Shown here one piece after another: positions 1-10,865 of a stretch of DNA of 64,000 bases (positions are counted from its first letter, which is position 1; the number at the start of each line of letters is the position of its first letter). Origin of the DNA: Listeria monocytogenes ATCC 19117 (GTDB taxonomy: Bacteria; Bacillota; Bacilli; Lactobacillales; Listeriaceae); the NCBI RefSeq assembly GCF_000307025.1, contig NC_018584.1, forward strand, positions 2,294,001 through 2,358,000. Direction: 5' to 3'. The notes beneath the pieces were generated by a model that made no database searches, was not told the DNA's origin, and saw only the letters and a program-made list of their open reading frames with translations. Position numbers and translations under genes: made by a program.

Positions 1-403
1 ACTTTGCTAAACCTTTTGATTAAGTTTTCAGAAAACATAACCATTTAAATTGATAAATTTACGATGAACTTTGCCAATTAAGTTAAAACTGGAAGAAGTT
101 ATCTTTTTTGTATAAACGAAAATATCGAACCCCTTTAAAATTTAAAGGATTATTATATTTATATACTTTTTTTGAGCTGTTGTCTAGATAAAAATATCAA
201 AAATTTAATTAAATTTTGTAATAAATTCGAAAAACGTTGATATAAAGCGATTTTTCTGTTAATAATCTGTAAAGACAGTTGGAAGGTTATTTTACTAAAA
301 ACGGACAAATTTCTAACATTAAATGATAGCTTCCTTCTATCATATAGTCTTTCTATCCAAATTGTGATAGAGTGAATTATGAATTTTAATTAGAGGTGAA
401 GAA
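1..403. other. Intergenic region before the first gene
   Basis: No open reading frame with a convincing ribosome site was seen here. The stretch is very A+T-rich. In L. monocytogenes the leftward oppA gene of the oligopeptide permease operon lies just outside this edge (recalled synteny), so this is probably the shared upstream region of oppA and the small membrane-protein gene at 404. A CodY-like palindrome sits at 24-36. Confidence 0.6.
24..36. promoter_or_regulatory. CodY-like operator
   Basis: GTTTTCAGAAAAC is a perfect palindrome around a central A and matches 12 of 15 positions of the CodY consensus AATTTTCWGAAAATT. CodY represses peptide-uptake genes in low-GC Gram-positives, and oppA is expected immediately to the left, so the site is plausible there. 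The regulated gene is outside the window. Confidence 0.5.
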
Positions 404-748
404 ATGTTTTTACGAATTACTATTTATACACTTATTCAAGAAGCTATTATTTTTGGTATTTTACTTTTCGGAAAAAATCAGAGTGTTAGTTTAAGCAACT
501 ATGTGGATATTTCCTTTATGGTAGCACTTATCGCGCTCCTAATTGGATTGTTTGTTTATATTATGAGAAGTGGGTTTTTAGACCGCGTTCATAATGGTTT
601 TCGAAGTATTTCTCGCAAAATTAAACGAGAAGAAGAAAATGAGTTTTCAGATATGCCTTTATCTGAATTAGTCGGTCTTCGATACGCTGGGATTTTGTTT
701 AGTTCCCTACTTGTTATGCTATCTAGTATTCTATGTATGTTTTTGTAA
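404..748 (+). CDS. Small membrane protein, DUF3899-like
   Basis: 114 residues. There are hydrophobic segments at about residues 5-22, 33-53 and 92-113, with a charged stretch of Arg, Lys and Glu between the second and third (about 60-82), so this is a small three-helix membrane protein. The ATG is preceded by AGAGGTGAAG at a normal distance. Position next to trpS matches the Listeria gene I recall as lmo2197, carrying a DUF3899 domain of unknown function. The stop codon abuts the trpS promoter, and I saw no terminator between them. No catalytic motif is visible and I assign no function. Confidence 0.75.
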   Translation: MFLRITIYTLIQEAIIFGILLFGKNQSVSLSNYVDISFMVALIALLIGLFVYIMRSGFLDRVHNGFRSISRKIKREEENEFSDMPLSELVGLRYAGILFSSLLVMLSSILCMFL

Positions 749-778
749 TTGACAAGCCGTTTTGTAAACTGATAGAAT
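749..778 (+). promoter_or_regulatory. Promoter of the trpS T-box transcript
   Basis: TTGACA (749-754) and TAGAAT (773-778) are separated by 18 bases, a good sigma-A promoter. It begins directly at the stop codon of the preceding gene and would start transcription near 785, just ahead of the T-box leader. Confidence 0.7.
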
Positions 779-784
779 AAAAGT

Positions 785-2078
<1,294 letters not shown>

Positions 2079-2085
2079 TATAAAA

Positions 2086-2126
2086 AAGCCAATGACTAGT
2101 TGATCTAAGTCATTGGCTTTTTTTAT
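2086..2126. terminator. Terminator between trpS and ohrA, probably bidirectional
   Basis: AAGCCAATGACT pairs with AGTCATTGGCTT around a short loop and is followed by a T run on the plus strand. A-rich sequence on the other side gives a T run on the minus strand, so it can serve both convergent genes. Confidence 0.85.
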
Positions 2127-2133
2127 TTAAACA

Positions 2134-2550
2134 TTAACCTACTTTAATTTCCACATCGATGTTACCACGAGTTGCTTTAGAATATGGACAAACTTCATGT
2201 GCTTTTTTAAGTAGTGCTTCTGTTTTTTCTTTATCTTGTCCTTCGATAGTTCCTTCTAATACGACACCAATTTTAAAACCGTTGTCTTCTGGATCACTAT
2301 ATAAGCTGACAGTTGCTGTTACTGTGCTCTTTGCTTCAATCCCAGCTTTTCCTAGAACTAATTCTAACGCGCTATTGAAACAAGCTCCGTATCCAGCCGC
2401 AAATAGTTGTTCTGGGTTTGTTCCACCACCGCCGTCTCCACCAAGTTCTGTTGGCGCAGAAATATCAAAGTAAAATACGTTGTCTGGCGAATGAACTTCA
2501 CCACTTCTTCCACCTGTATTAATGACTGTTGTTTCATATAATTTTTTCAT
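2134..2550 (-). CDS. ohrA: Organic hydroperoxide resistance protein (Ohr/OsmC family)
   Basis: 138 residues, the usual Ohr length. Ohr is a cytoplasmic thiol peroxidase that reduces organic and fatty-acid hydroperoxides using two cysteines. Both are present: YGACFNSAL in the first half and EVCPYSKATRGN near the C-terminus. The start is supported by AGGAGGAAT at the right distance. The first 17 bases overlap the 3' end of the upstream ohrR, so both genes are one transcript with likely translational coupling. Expression should rise when OhrR is oxidised. Confidence 0.95.
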   Translation of the reverse strand: MKKLYETTVINTGGRSGEVHSPDNVFYFDISAPTELGGDGGGGTNPEQLFAAGYGACFNSALELVLGKAGIEAKSTVTATVSLYSDPEDNGFKIGVVLEGTIEGQDKEKTEALLKKAHEVCPYSKATRGNIDVEIKVG

Positions 2551-2989
2551 TTTCTATTCCTCCTAATTGTTTCGTTAACGATTGTATTTTGGTAAGTAAT
2601 TGTGTGTAGTCTAATTCTTTGAAATCAAGTAATTGAAGGCAGTTGTCCACGCTTTTTAATACGTCAGGTTGTATTTTTATTGCTTTTTCTGTTAAGCGAA
2701 TATAAACGCGGCGCTCGTCTTCCGGATGACGACTCCGTGTAACATATCCTAAATGCTCCATTCGTTTTAACATAGGTGTTAAAGTTCCACTATCTAAAGC
2801 CAACCTCTTCCCAAGTTCTGATACAGTTTGTTCTTCAACTTCCCATAGAACAAGCAAAGCAATATATTGTGGATAGGTTAATTGAAACGGCTCTAAAGCT
2901 TCACGATAAAGTTTAGTAAATTGTTTGGATGCATTGTAAACAGAAAAACATAGTTGCTCTTCTAATATGCGTGTATTCGTGTCCAACAT
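2534..2989 (-). CDS. ohrR: Peroxide-sensing repressor OhrR (MarR family)
   Basis: 151 residues with the MarR winged-helix: an N-terminal dimerisation helix, a recognition segment around ALDSGTLTPMLKRME, and the wing RHPEDERRVYIRLTE. A cysteine in LEEQLCFSVYNASK near residue 14 is at the position of the B. subtilis OhrR sensing Cys15. It is the first gene of the pair with ohrA, and a near-canonical OhrR operator lies 22 bases upstream, so autorepression is expected. Only one cysteine is visible, fitting the one-Cys OhrR class. Confidence 0.93.
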   Translation of the reverse strand: MLDTNTRILEEQLCFSVYNASKQFTKLYREALEPFQLTYPQYIALLVLWEVEEQTVSELGKRLALDSGTLTPMLKRMEHLGYVTRSRHPEDERRVYIRLTEKAIKIQPDVLKSVDNCLQLLDFKELDYTQLLTKIQSLTKQLGGIENEKII

Positions 2990-3011
2990 GTTCTCCTCCT
3001 TTTAAGTTGTG

Positions 3012-3026
3012 TACAATTTAATTGTA
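3012..3026. promoter_or_regulatory. OhrR operator
   Basis: TACAATTTAATTGTA is a perfect 15-base palindrome and matches the B. subtilis OhrR operator as I remember it. It lies just upstream of ohrR, where OhrR binding would block transcription of ohrR-ohrA. Confidence 0.85.
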
Positions 3027-3058
3027 ACCAATCATAATAATGAAAGCTAGTTTTTTGC

Positions 3059-3097
3059 TCAAAAAAAGCCTTACCTCATTTTTAGAGGTAAGGCTTT
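3059..3097 (-). terminator. Terminator after fabF
   Basis: On the minus strand AAGCCTTACCTC pairs with GAGGTAAGGCTT around a short loop and is followed by a T run (the A run at 3060-3067 on the plus strand). It lies 11 bases past the fabF stop codon. Confidence 0.88.
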
Positions 3098-3107
3098 TGA
3101 TTATATT

Positions 3108-4349
3108 TTAGTCTTCTATTCTTTTAAATACTAAAGTCGCATTGTGACCACCAAAGCCAAAAGAGTTAGAAATTACTACATTTACATTTGCCTCACGTGC
3201 TTCATTTGGAACATAATCCAAGTCACAAACTTCATCTTGGTTTTTCAAATGAATCGTTGGTGCAATAATATTATCACGAATAGTCAATAGGGCGAAAATA
3301 GCTTCTATTCCGCCAGACGCACCTAGAGTATGTCCAGTCATTGACTTAGTAGAACTAATCGCTAATTTTTTCGCATGATCTCCAAAGACAGTTTTAATAG
3401 CTTGTGTTTCGTATTCATCATTGTACGGTGTACTTGTTCCGTGGGCATTAATATAATCTACTTTATCAGGGGTAAGGCCAGCATCATCAATCGCCATTTT
3501 CATTGCGCGCGCAGCACCTTCACCGTTTGGAGCTGGAGCAGTAATGTGGTAAGCATCTCCTGTTGCACCGTAACCAACGATTTCAGCGTAAATTTTTGCC
3601 CCACGTGCTTTTGCATGTTCGTATTCTTCTAAAATAACGATACCTGCGCCTTCACCAATAATAAAACCATCACGATCTTTATCAAACGGACGGCATGCAG
3701 TTTCTGGATCTGGATTTAATGACAAAGCTTTATTAGCAGTAAAACCAGCAAGTGACATTTTAGTAATCGGCGCTTCTGCTCCACCAGTAATCATTGCATC
3801 AGCGTCTCCACGCTCAATAACTTTAAACGCGTCGCCGATTGAGTTTGTTGCAGTTGCACAAGCTGTAACTGTTGTAGAATTAATGCCTTTAGCACCAAAA
3901 CGAATAGAAACCTGGCCTGAACCCATATCTGGAATCATCATAGGTACGAAAAACGGGCTAACTCGGCGATGACCGCGATTTAAGAAAATTTCATATTGTG
4001 TTTCGAAAGTTTCCATTCCACCAATTCCTGAACCAATCCAAACACCAACTCGGTTTGCATTGGAATCATCAATAACTAAACCAGAGTCTTGCACGGCCAT
4101 TTCAGCACTTGCAATTGCATAATGCGTAAAACGGTCCATTTTACGAGCTTCTTTTTTCTCTAGATATTTTTCTACATCAAAATCTTTTAATTCTGCTGCA
4201 ATTTTAACCGGAAAGTCATCCGGATTAAGTCTTGTCATTTTTGCAACACCATTAACACCTTTTTTTGCGTTTTCCCAAGAAGTTTCCGCATCATTTCCAA
4301 TAGGTGTAACAGCTCCAATACCAGTAACAACTACTCTTCTCTTATCCAT
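3108..4349 (-). CDS. fabF: 3-oxoacyl-ACP synthase II
   Basis: Condenses malonyl-ACP with acyl-ACP in the elongation cycle of type II fatty-acid synthesis. 413 residues, normal for FabF. The Cys-His-His active site is visible: the nucleophile in [14 protein letters not shown], the first histidine in [11 protein letters not shown] and the second in [12 protein letters not shown]. The C-terminus ends with the usual [15 protein letters not shown]. It lies downstream of fabH but a hairpin separates them, so fabF may partly depend on read-through or its own promoter. FabF is the main target of platensimycin-type inhibitors and sets temperature-dependent chain length in related bacteria. Confidence 0.97.
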   Translation of the reverse strand: MDKRRVVVTGIGAVTPIGNDAETSWENAKKGVNGVAKMTRLNPDDFPVKIAAELKDFDVEKYLEKKEARKMDRFTHYAIASAEMAVQDSGLVIDDSNANRVGVWIGSGIGGMETFETQYEIFLNRGHRRVSPFFVPMMIPDMGSGQVSIRFGAKGINSTTVTACATATNSIGDAFKVIERGDADAMITGGAEAPITKMSLAGFTANKALSLNPDPETACRPFDKDRDGFIIGEGAGIVILEEYEHAKARGAKIYAEIVGYGATGDAYHITAPAPNGEGAARAMKMAIDDAGLTPDKVDYINAHGTSTPYNDEYETQAIKTVFGDHAKKLAISSTKSMTGHTLGASGGIEAIFALLTIRDNIIAPTIHLKNQDEVCDLDYVPNEAREANVNVVISNSFGFGGHNATLVFKRIED

Positions 4350-4490
4350 TTACTCATCTCCTTATTTTGCGATTCATAAAAAACAACTTCTGTCCAATGA
4401 CAGCAGCTAGTATAAAGTTAAGGCTTTATTTAAAATTAATAATAGTGCACAAACAAATAAACCAAAAGCCTGTTCCATTATAACATAAAT

Positions 4491-4540
4491 AAAGGAAAGT
4501 TGTCCTAACTAAAATAATCGTTAGGGCAACTTTCCTTTTT
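4491..4540 (-). terminator. Hairpin between fabH and fabF
   Basis: GGAAAGTTGTCCTAAC pairs almost perfectly with GTTAGGGCAACTTTCC. It follows the fabH stop codon in the direction of transcription, with a short T-rich tail. It would end or attenuate the fabH transcript before fabF, about 140 bases further on. Confidence 0.75.
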
Positions 4541-4551
4541 AAATTTACTGC

Positions 4552-5490
4552 TTACTTACCCCAACGAATGATTAGGGCGCCCCATGTTAGTCCGCCGCCA
4601 AAACCTACGAGCAGAACGTTATCATTATCTTTAATACGTCCTTCTTCCACTGCATCAACGAGCGCAAGTGCGATTGAAGAGGACGAAGTATTACCATATT
4701 TGTGTACTGTTTTCATCAGTTTTTCTTCTGGTAAATTCAAACGCTCACGAGAAGCTTCCATAATACGAATATTTGCTTGGTGAGGAATTAGTAAGTCCAA
4801 GTCTTCTTTCTCAAGACCAGCACGTTCAAGTACTCGTAGTGAAGCTTCTCCCATTTGGCGAACTGCAAAGCGGAATACTTCACGACCGTTCATATAAATC
4901 TTTTTATTTTCATCTAAATTCAAGTATTTACCACCTGATCCATCTGAACCTAAGTCAAATGAAAGTAAACCATGATCATCAGAAACTGGTCCCATAACTA
5001 CAGCACCTGCTCCATCACCGAATAATACTGCTGTTGTGCGATCATCCCAGTTAGTGATTTTAGATAATTTATCCGCACCGACAACCACGATATTTTTATA
5101 TGCACCTGTTTTAATGAATTGTGCTGCAGTCACTACTCCAAAAGTGAAACCAGCACAAGCTGCCTCAACGTCCATACCAGCAGCGTTTTTTGCTCCTAAG
5201 CGGTCTTGGATAATATTAGCAACTGAAGGAAATGTCGCTTCTTGTGTAACAGTTGCAACGATAAATAAGTCAATATCATCTGGTGTAAGACCAGCATTCT
5301 TAATGGCTACCTTTGCTGCTTCATATGCTAAATCATGCGTATATTCGTCATCACGAGCAATTCTTCTTTCCTCAATACCAGTTCGAGTTCTAATCCACTC
5401 ATCAGATGTATCCATAATTTTTTCTAAATCAAAGTTAGTTACTATTTTTTCAGGTACGTATTTACCTACTCCTAAAATTCCTGCGTTCAT
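4552..5490 (-). CDS. fabH: 3-oxoacyl-ACP synthase III
   Basis: Starts fatty-acid synthesis by condensing acyl-CoA primers with malonyl-ACP; in Listeria, branched primers give the anteiso fatty acids important for cold growth. 312 residues. The Cys-His-Asn triad is present: [25 protein letters not shown] and [12 protein letters not shown]. The start is preceded by a GGAGG-type site. It precedes fabF, as in B. subtilis fabHA-fabF. A FapR-like box overlaps its promoter. Confidence 0.97.
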   Translation of the reverse strand: MNAGILGVGKYVPEKIVTNFDLEKIMDTSDEWIRTRTGIEERRIARDDEYTHDLAYEAAKVAIKNAGLTPDDIDLFIVATVTQEATFPSVANIIQDRLGAKNAAGMDVEAACAGFTFGVVTAAQFIKTGAYKNIVVVGADKLSKITNWDDRTTAVLFGDGAGAVVMGPVSDDHGLLSFDLGSDGSGGKYLNLDENKKIYMNGREVFRFAVRQMGEASLRVLERAGLEKEDLDLLIPHQANIRIMEASRERLNLPEEKLMKTVHKYGNTSSSSIALALVDAVEEGRIKDNDNVLLVGFGGGLTWGALIIRWGK

Positions 5491-5547
5491 GTGTTCTCCT
5501 CCATATCAAACTACATCAGGGTGAAAATAAATTTTCTCCTGGTTATT

Positions 5548-5593
5548 TTTATGACCTGGTGCTAATTTTAACAGAGAACTATCAATTAAGCAA
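5548..5593 (-). promoter_or_regulatory. fabH promoter with FapR-like operator
   Basis: Reading the minus strand, TTGCTT (5588-5593) and TAAAAT (5565-5570) are 17 bases apart, a plausible sigma-A promoter. Overlapping the -10 and start region is an imperfect palindrome (5548-5566, plus strand TTTATGACCTGGTGCTAAT) that resembles the FapR operator of B. subtilis lipid genes. FapR responds to malonyl-CoA. The promoter is reasonable; the FapR assignment is tentative. Confidence 0.5.
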
Positions 5594-5609
5594 TTGGATT
5601 GCTACTTTT

Positions 5610-6713
5610 TTATTTTACTTCTAACGCTTTATTAGGATTGTTTTCAGCAAAACCGTCTGCTTTTGACCAGCCAATTACTTTCCCATCGTCTGACTTAATA
5701 CGGTACCAATATTCATTTTTCACATCTGCACGACGGTCAATATCTAATTCTTTCCCTAGATAATCATTAAGATTTGTGACTACTTTTGAATTATCTTCTA
5801 CTGGGTAAGCATAGATTTTTTGATCCGAATCGGTGATATATTTATCTAGTTTCACATTTGTTTCATTTTTCGGGGTATAAAAAACTTCTACAGCATTACT
5901 GTTTACCCATCCAATAGTTTCGCCTTGATTTAGAAGCTGATACCATGTTCCTTTTTCTGTGACAGCTTTTTGAGAAATTCGAAGGCTTTTATTTTTGTAA
6001 TCTTTGACACTACCTGTTTTTTCTGCACCCTCTGTATTATATGGTTTTGTCCAAATTGTTTCATTGCTAGAATCTTTAATTTCCGCATATGCTAATTGGT
6101 TTTCTGTTGATGTCACTGTATCGTAAATTTGGTCATATTGATCCAAATTGTAATTTTCAATAGTTGAAATGAGTTTTTCTGCGTATGCTGGGTCAGTTGC
6201 ATAACCTGCATCTTGAATTGCGTATGCTGCTTCCTTATAGTTTGTTTCTCCGATGACCGCTGAGTAAAGATTTGCATTACCAGATACTCCGTTAACAAAA
6301 AGTTGGGCATGATCGACTAAAGATGCTTTTTTGTCTGGATACTTTCTGAAATCAGCTTGTGTGCGGTAGGCTTTCCCGCTGCTAAATTCTTGCGTTCCCA
6401 TTGAAACGGAATTTCCTTCATAGCTTCCTTTAATTCCAAACAGGTTGTTAGCTGAAGTTGATAAGCCACTTTTACCCCAATTGGATTCTAGAATAGCTTG
6501 TGCTAAAGTGACACTCGTCAATATTTTTTCTTCTTTTTGTAGATCTTGTGCATCATTTGCTATGGATTGTATAAATTGTTGTTGTGATAAAGTCATTCCT
6601 GCGTGACTTACTGAAGTTTGGCTCGTTCCTGCTGCCTCCGCTTGAACAAAAGGTACTAGTGTAGAACTTACGATGACGCTTGCTAGTAAAATCTGCGTGA
6701 ATTTCTTTTTCAT
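5610..6713 (-). CDS. Secreted glucosaminidase-type autolysin with GW modules
   Basis: 367 residues from the ATG at 6711-6713, which has an AGGAAG ribosome site; an upstream TTG in frame lacks one. A signal peptide (KKK, then a hydrophobic run ending VQAEA) leads to a GH73/FlgJ-like N-acetylglucosaminidase domain, roughly residues 40-185, with ILESNWGKSGLS and NNLFGIKGSYEG. The C-terminal half holds two GW-type SH3 modules (for example TWYQLLNQGETIGWVNS and YWYRIKSDDGKVIGWSK) that bind lipoteichoic acid. It should cut the glycan of peptidoglycan at the cell surface. Synteny suggests lmo2203. Which bond it cuts cannot be read from sequence. Confidence 0.88.
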   Translation of the reverse strand: MKKKFTQILLASVIVSSTLVPFVQAEAAGTSQTSVSHAGMTLSQQQFIQSIANDAQDLQKEEKILTSVTLAQAILESNWGKSGLSTSANNLFGIKGSYEGNSVSMGTQEFSSGKAYRTQADFRKYPDKKASLVDHAQLFVNGVSGNANLYSAVIGETNYKEAAYAIQDAGYATDPAYAEKLISTIENYNLDQYDQIYDTVTSTENQLAYAEIKDSSNETIWTKPYNTEGAEKTGSVKDYKNKSLRISQKAVTEKGTWYQLLNQGETIGWVNSNAVEVFYTPKNETNVKLDKYITDSDQKIYAYPVEDNSKVVTNLNDYLGKELDIDRRADVKNEYWYRIKSDDGKVIGWSKADGFAENNPNKALEVK

Positions 6714-7059
6714 TATCAGTTGGCACTTCCTATCCAAATTAGTTAGTTCCCCCAATTTAAATGGCTCTGTCTCTGTTAACCTTCTTCATTCTATCATTTT
6801 CATTCTGAGAGCCTACTAATTTTTTGATGAAAAATTTATCATAAAGTAAGCAAAATGGCTATTTTAGAGGGTTCACACATACCTATTTACATTTGACAAT
6901 ATTATGTCGTTACACATTTACCCCTTAATACTACTATTCTTCGTTGAAGTTTCATTTCCTTCCTTTTTTTGATAATCGCATTTTCAAATGATATATGATT
7001 GGATAATCTAATTTTATGTGCTAAAATGTATAATGAAATAGATGAAATGGGGTGTAAGG
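6714..7059. other. Divergent intergenic region, autolysin / YjzD
   Basis: About 345 bases without a convincing gene. TATAAT at 7029-7034 lies upstream of the rightward small gene, though its -35 region is weak. No operator or RNA structure was recognised. Confidence 0.45.
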
Positions 7060-7248
7060 ATGCGTTATGTGGTAACTGTAGTTTGGGTATTCTTACTTTC
7101 TTTAATGGCAGAATTCGTTCTTTCTTCCATGTTATATGTATCATTTGATATGACGCGGGCTATTATTTTAACAGTAGGGTTATCCTTCTTCATTATTTTA
7201 ATCACTTTCTTGATGCCTAAAGATAGCGAAGTTTATGACTTTAAGTAA
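7060..7248 (+). CDS. Small membrane protein, YjzD/DUF2929-like
   Basis: 62 residues from the ATG at 7060, chosen because GGGGTG precedes it by a normal distance; the in-frame ATG 18 bases upstream has no ribosome site. Two hydrophobic segments (about residues 4-24 and 29-52) are followed by a short charged tail ending YDFK. The family (B. subtilis YjzD, DUF2929) is also found beside the fabHA-fabF locus, which supports the call. Its function is unknown; the position suggests only a loose connection with lipid or envelope metabolism. Confidence 0.7.
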   Translation: MRYVVTVVWVFLLSLMAEFVLSSMLYVSFDMTRAIILTVGLSFFIILITFLMPKDSEVYDFK

Positions 7249-7299
7249 ACATCCAACTTTCTGATAGCGAGAACTGACTTTTCAGGTGCAGTTCAAAAA

Positions 7300-7340
7300 A
7301 AGAAGCTCTTTCCAATATATTGGAAAGAGCTTCTTTTTTA
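7300..7340. terminator. Bidirectional terminator between YjzD and gpmA
   Basis: AAGAAGCTCTTTCCAATA and TATTGGAAAGAGCTTCTT form an almost uninterrupted stem with T runs on both strands, serving the convergent small gene and gpmA. Confidence 0.9.
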
Positions 7341-8027
7341 TTTATCCAAGTAATATTTATTTACTGGTTTTAAATCATCGTTTAATTCATATACTAGTGG
7401 CACGCCTGTCGGAATTTCTAAATCCATTATTTCATCATCGCCAATACCTTCTAGAAATTTCACTAATGCTCGTAAACTGTTACCATGCGCCGCGATGACT
7501 ACTCGCCGTCCTTCTTTAATTTCTGGAGCAATCGTGTCCATCCAATAAGGAATAACGCGTTCTAATGTTACTTTCAAGTTTTCACCTGCCGGAATAGCGT
7601 GTGTATCAAGGAGTTGATAACGGCGATCATTTTTGGCTTGTCTTTCGTCGTTTTCTTCTAATAACGGTGGAAGAGTGTCATAGCTTCTGCGCCATTTTTG
7701 TACTTGGTCAGCACCATATTTTTCAGCAGTTTCTTGTTTGTTAAGACCTTGAAGTGCGCCATAATGCCGTTCGTTCAAGCGCCAAGATTTATGAACTGGT
7801 ACCCACATTTGGTCAGATTCTTCTAACACATAATTAAGTGTTTTAATAGCTCGCGTTAAAACAGAAGTGAAGGCAACATCGAATTCTAAGCCCGCTTCTT
7901 TAATTCTTTTTCCTGCAGTCATTGCTTCTACAACGCCTTCTTGTGACAAGTCAACATCATGCCAACCTGTAAATAAATTCAATTTGTTCCATTCACTTTG
8001 ACCATGACGAATTAATACTAATTTCAT
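7338..8027 (-). CDS. gpmA: 2,3-bisphosphoglycerate-dependent phosphoglycerate mutase
   Basis: 229 residues from [14 protein letters not shown]. The upstream in-frame ATG sits directly on the GGAAGG ribosome site, so the second ATG is preferred. It interconverts 3- and 2-phosphoglycerate in glycolysis and gluconeogenesis. The phosphohistidine motif [10 protein letters not shown] is at the N-terminus and the second catalytic histidine is in [25 protein letters not shown] carries the catalytic Glu. It lies downstream of clpB in the same orientation, probably with its own promoter in the 90-base gap. The start and stop otherwise look ordinary. Confidence 0.96.
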   Translation of the reverse strand: MKLVLIRHGQSEWNKLNLFTGWHDVDLSQEGVVEAMTAGKRIKEAGLEFDVAFTSVLTRAIKTLNYVLEESDQMWVPVHKSWRLNERHYGALQGLNKQETAEKYGADQVQKWRRSYDTLPPLLEENDERQAKNDRRYQLLDTHAIPAGENLKVTLERVIPYWMDTIAPEIKEGRRVVIAAHGNSLRALVKFLEGIGDDEIMDLEIPTGVPLVYELNDDLKPVNKYYLDK

Positions 8028-8117
8028 CTTCCTCATCCTTCCATTTTCGTCTATTTTCTAAACGACTAATCCAACCAAAGTTTTCCCTTTCAAGCGAGGT
8101 GTCAAACCTTTTCTATG

Positions 8118-10718
8118 TTATTCTGTGACTTTAAAAGTAAATTCTTTATCTGCTAAATCAATTTCTACAGATGAATGTGGCATGATTTTACCTGATACAA
8201 TTTCTCTAGCAAGTGGCGTTTCAACATGACGCACAATATAGCGTTTAAGTGGTCGTGCGCCATATACCGGATCATATGCTTCTTCCGCAATAAATGCTTT
8301 TGCATTATCGGAAATAGTAATCGTAATTTCTTGGTCGGCTAAACGGATTTGAAGTTCTTCTACTAATTTCTCCACAATGCCTTTAATATCAGCTAGTGTT
8401 AGTGGTTTAAATAGAATAATATCATCTACGCGGTTTAAGAATTCCGGTTTGAATTCACTTTGTAAAATTTGCATTACATCCGATTCTAATTCCGGTGAAA
8501 TTTCGCCTTCTTCGGTTCTTTCAAGTAATAAATTAGAGCCAATATTTGACGTCATAATAATTACTGTATTTTTAAAATCGATTAATCGGCCTTGCGAATC
8601 CGTGATACGTCCATCATCAAGTACTTGTAATAGTATGTTAAATACATCTGGATGAGCTTTTTCTATTTCATCAAGTAGGACGATTGAATAAGGATTTCGT
8701 CTTACAGCTTCAGTAAGTTGACCGCCTTCTTCATAGCCAACATAGCCTGGAGGAGCTCCGACAAGTCTTGATACGGAATGTTTCTCCATGTATTCAGACA
8801 TATCAATTCGAATCATATGATCTTCTGAATCAAACATATTAAATGCGAGTGCTTTGGCAAGTTCTGTTTTACCAACACCTGTTGGCCCTAGGAAAATGAA
8901 TGAGCCAATTGGGCGTTTCGGATCTTTAATACCAGCGCGTGCACGAAGTACAGCATCACTAACTAATTGAACAGCGTCATCTTGACCAATTACTTTTTGA
9001 TGAAGTTCATCTGCTAATTTAAGCAGTTTTTCGCGTTCTCCTTCTACTAACTTGGTCACTGGAATTCCTGTCCAACGTCCGACGATTTCTGCAATTTCAT
9101 TTTCTGTTACTTCTTCTTGTAAAATCCGGTCTTCTTGTGCAGTTTTTTCGCGATTTTCTGCTTCTAACTCTAGTAATTCTTTTTCCACAGCCGGGATTTT
9201 ACCGTGTCGTAATTCTGCTGCTTTATTTAAATCATAATTATTTTCTGCTTCTTCTAATTCATGACGCAAATGATCGATTTGTTCTCGGACCTCACGAATT
9301 TTACTAATTTCGTTTTTCTCAGATTCCCATTTCGATTTCATTTGATTGGCTTCTTCTTTGTAGTCAGCTAGTTCGCGTTGCAATATTTCTAAACGGCGTT
9401 CACTCGCTGGATCTTTTTCTTCTTTTAAAGCCGCTTCCTCAATTTCTAATTGCATTACTTTTCTCGTTACTTCGTCGAGTTCACTTGGCATCGAGTCAAT
9501 TTCGACACGAATAGTTGCGCATGCTTCATCTACTAAGTCGATTGCTTTATCTGGTAAGAAGCGGTCCGTAATATAACGATTAGAAAGACTCGCTGCTGCA
9601 ACTAAAGCATTATCATGAATATTTACCCCATGATGAATTTCAAAGCGTTCTTTTAACCCACGTAAAATGGATACTGTATCTTCCACTGTTGGTTCTGGGA
9701 CAAGTACTTTTTGGAAACGTCTTTCGAGTGCGGCATCTTTTTCAATATATTGGCGGTATTCATCTAACGTAGTTGCGCCGATACAGTGTAGTTCACCGCG
9801 GGCAAGCATCGGTTTTAACATATTTCCGGCGTCCATTGCGCCATCTGTTTTACCTGCGCCGACAATCGTATGAATTTCATCAATAAATAGTAAAATTTGA
9901 CCGTCACTTTGTTTCACTTCTTGAAGTACTGCTTTCAAACGTTCTTCAAATTCACCGCGATATTTAGCTCCAGCAATAAGGGAACCGATATCAAGCGAGA
10001 TAATCGTTTTATCTTTCAGCCCTTCTGGAACGTCTTTTCGAACGATTCGTTGTGCTAAACCTTCGACAATGGCTGTTTTACCAACGCCTGGTTCACCTAT
10101 CAGAACTGGATTATTTTTTGTTTTTCTAGATAAAATTCGGATAACGTTACGAATTTCTGCATCGCGTCCGATTACTGGATCGAGTTTACCACTTCTAACT
10201 TCCACGACTAAATCACGTCCATATTTTGTTAAGGCTTCATAGTTTTCTTCTGCATTTTGAGAAGTCACTTTTTTCCCTCCTCTGATTTTTAAAATAGCTT
10301 CTTGAATTTGTTTTTTAGATTTATGTTGTTTTTTTAGATTCATTGTTATTGGATTTGATTTTTGATCCATGACAGCTAAGATTAGATGTTCTGTTGATAC
10401 AAAATCATCGTCTAATTGTTTTTGTTCTTTTTCGGCATCCCGCATCAACTGAAAAAGTGCTTGGCTCATTGCTTGACCATAGTTTACACCGCTTCCAGAG
10501 ACCACAGGAATTTTTGTTAAAGCATCTTCTACTGTTTTTTGAAGTGCATCTATATCTACTTCTGCTACATCATATACACGTTTGGCAAAATCACTCTCTG
10601 TTAATAACACTTTAAAAACATGAGCGACGTCGATTTCTTGATGTTCGGATGCAATTGCTAAATTTTGAGCGTCCGCAATTGTTTGCTGGACTTGTTGCGT
10701 AAATTTTTGTAAATCCAT
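8118..10718 (-). CDS. clpB: ATP-dependent disaggregase ClpB
   Basis: 866 residues, the full ClpB length. ClpB is a hexameric cytoplasmic AAA+ machine that pulls proteins out of aggregates with DnaK. Order: N-terminal Clp repeat domain (1-145), first AAA domain with [13 protein letters not shown] near residue 207, a long coiled-coil middle domain (about 410-525, rich in Glu, Lys and Leu) that separates ClpB from ClpC/ClpA, and a second AAA domain with [13 protein letters not shown] near 607. There is no ClpP-binding IGF loop that I can identify, as expected. A CtsR operator overlaps the promoter, placing it in the class III heat-shock regulon. Confidence 0.98.
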   Translation of the reverse strand: MDLQKFTQQVQQTIADAQNLAIASEHQEIDVAHVFKVLLTESDFAKRVYDVAEVDIDALQKTVEDALTKIPVVSGSGVNYGQAMSQALFQLMRDAEKEQKQLDDDFVSTEHLILAVMDQKSNPITMNLKKQHKSKKQIQEAILKIRGGKKVTSQNAEENYEALTKYGRDLVVEVRSGKLDPVIGRDAEIRNVIRILSRKTKNNPVLIGEPGVGKTAIVEGLAQRIVRKDVPEGLKDKTIISLDIGSLIAGAKYRGEFEERLKAVLQEVKQSDGQILLFIDEIHTIVGAGKTDGAMDAGNMLKPMLARGELHCIGATTLDEYRQYIEKDAALERRFQKVLVPEPTVEDTVSILRGLKERFEIHHGVNIHDNALVAAASLSNRYITDRFLPDKAIDLVDEACATIRVEIDSMPSELDEVTRKVMQLEIEEAALKEEKDPASERRLEILQRELADYKEEANQMKSKWESEKNEISKIREVREQIDHLRHELEEAENNYDLNKAAELRHGKIPAVEKELLELEAENREKTAQEDRILQEEVTENEIAEIVGRWTGIPVTKLVEGEREKLLKLADELHQKVIGQDDAVQLVSDAVLRARAGIKDPKRPIGSFIFLGPTGVGKTELAKALAFNMFDSEDHMIRIDMSEYMEKHSVSRLVGAPPGYVGYEEGGQLTEAVRRNPYSIVLLDEIEKAHPDVFNILLQVLDDGRITDSQGRLIDFKNTVIIMTSNIGSNLLLERTEEGEISPELESDVMQILQSEFKPEFLNRVDDIILFKPLTLADIKGIVEKLVEELQIRLADQEITITISDNAKAFIAEEAYDPVYGARPLKRYIVRHVETPLAREIVSGKIMPHSSVEIDLADKEFTFKVTE

Positions 10719-10745
10719 TCATTCGTCCTCCTTATAAAAGATAAG

Positions 10746-10799
10746 TCTGACCTTTTTTGACCTTAACTTTATTATAGTTTTTTATCTTGCTTTTGTCTA
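10746..10799 (-). promoter_or_regulatory. clpB promoter with CtsR operator
   Basis: On the minus strand TAGACA (10794-10799) and TATAAT (10771-10776) are 17 bases apart. Just downstream, at 10746-10762, lies GGTCAAAAAAGGTCAGA, which matches the CtsR direct heptad repeat GGTCAAA-NAN-GGTCAAA with one mismatch. CtsR bound here would block transcription until heat or stress inactivates it. Confidence 0.88.
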
Positions 10800-10821
10800 A
10801 CAAAAACCATCTTTTTTATAG

Positions 10822-10856
10822 AAAAAGATCTACCAATTTTTAGGTTGGCAGATCTT
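10822..10856 (-). terminator. Terminator after the BI-1-like gene
   Basis: AGATCTACCAA and TTGGCAGATCT pair with one mismatch just past the stop codon at 10866, with a T-rich stretch following on the minus strand. Confidence 0.75.
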
Positions 10857-10865
10857 CTGAATTTC

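Noticed and set aside
3375-3632. Reading frame antisense to fabF
   Set aside because: Lies wholly within a strongly conserved gene, has low-complexity composition and no ribosome site; the same applies to other antisense frames in clpB, fabH, yhaN, the virB4-like gene and cadA.
6714-6755. Longer autolysin reading frame with TTG start
   Set aside because: The ATG at 6711-6713 has an AGGAAG site and begins a standard signal peptide; the extra 14 residues are not part of one and have no ribosome site.
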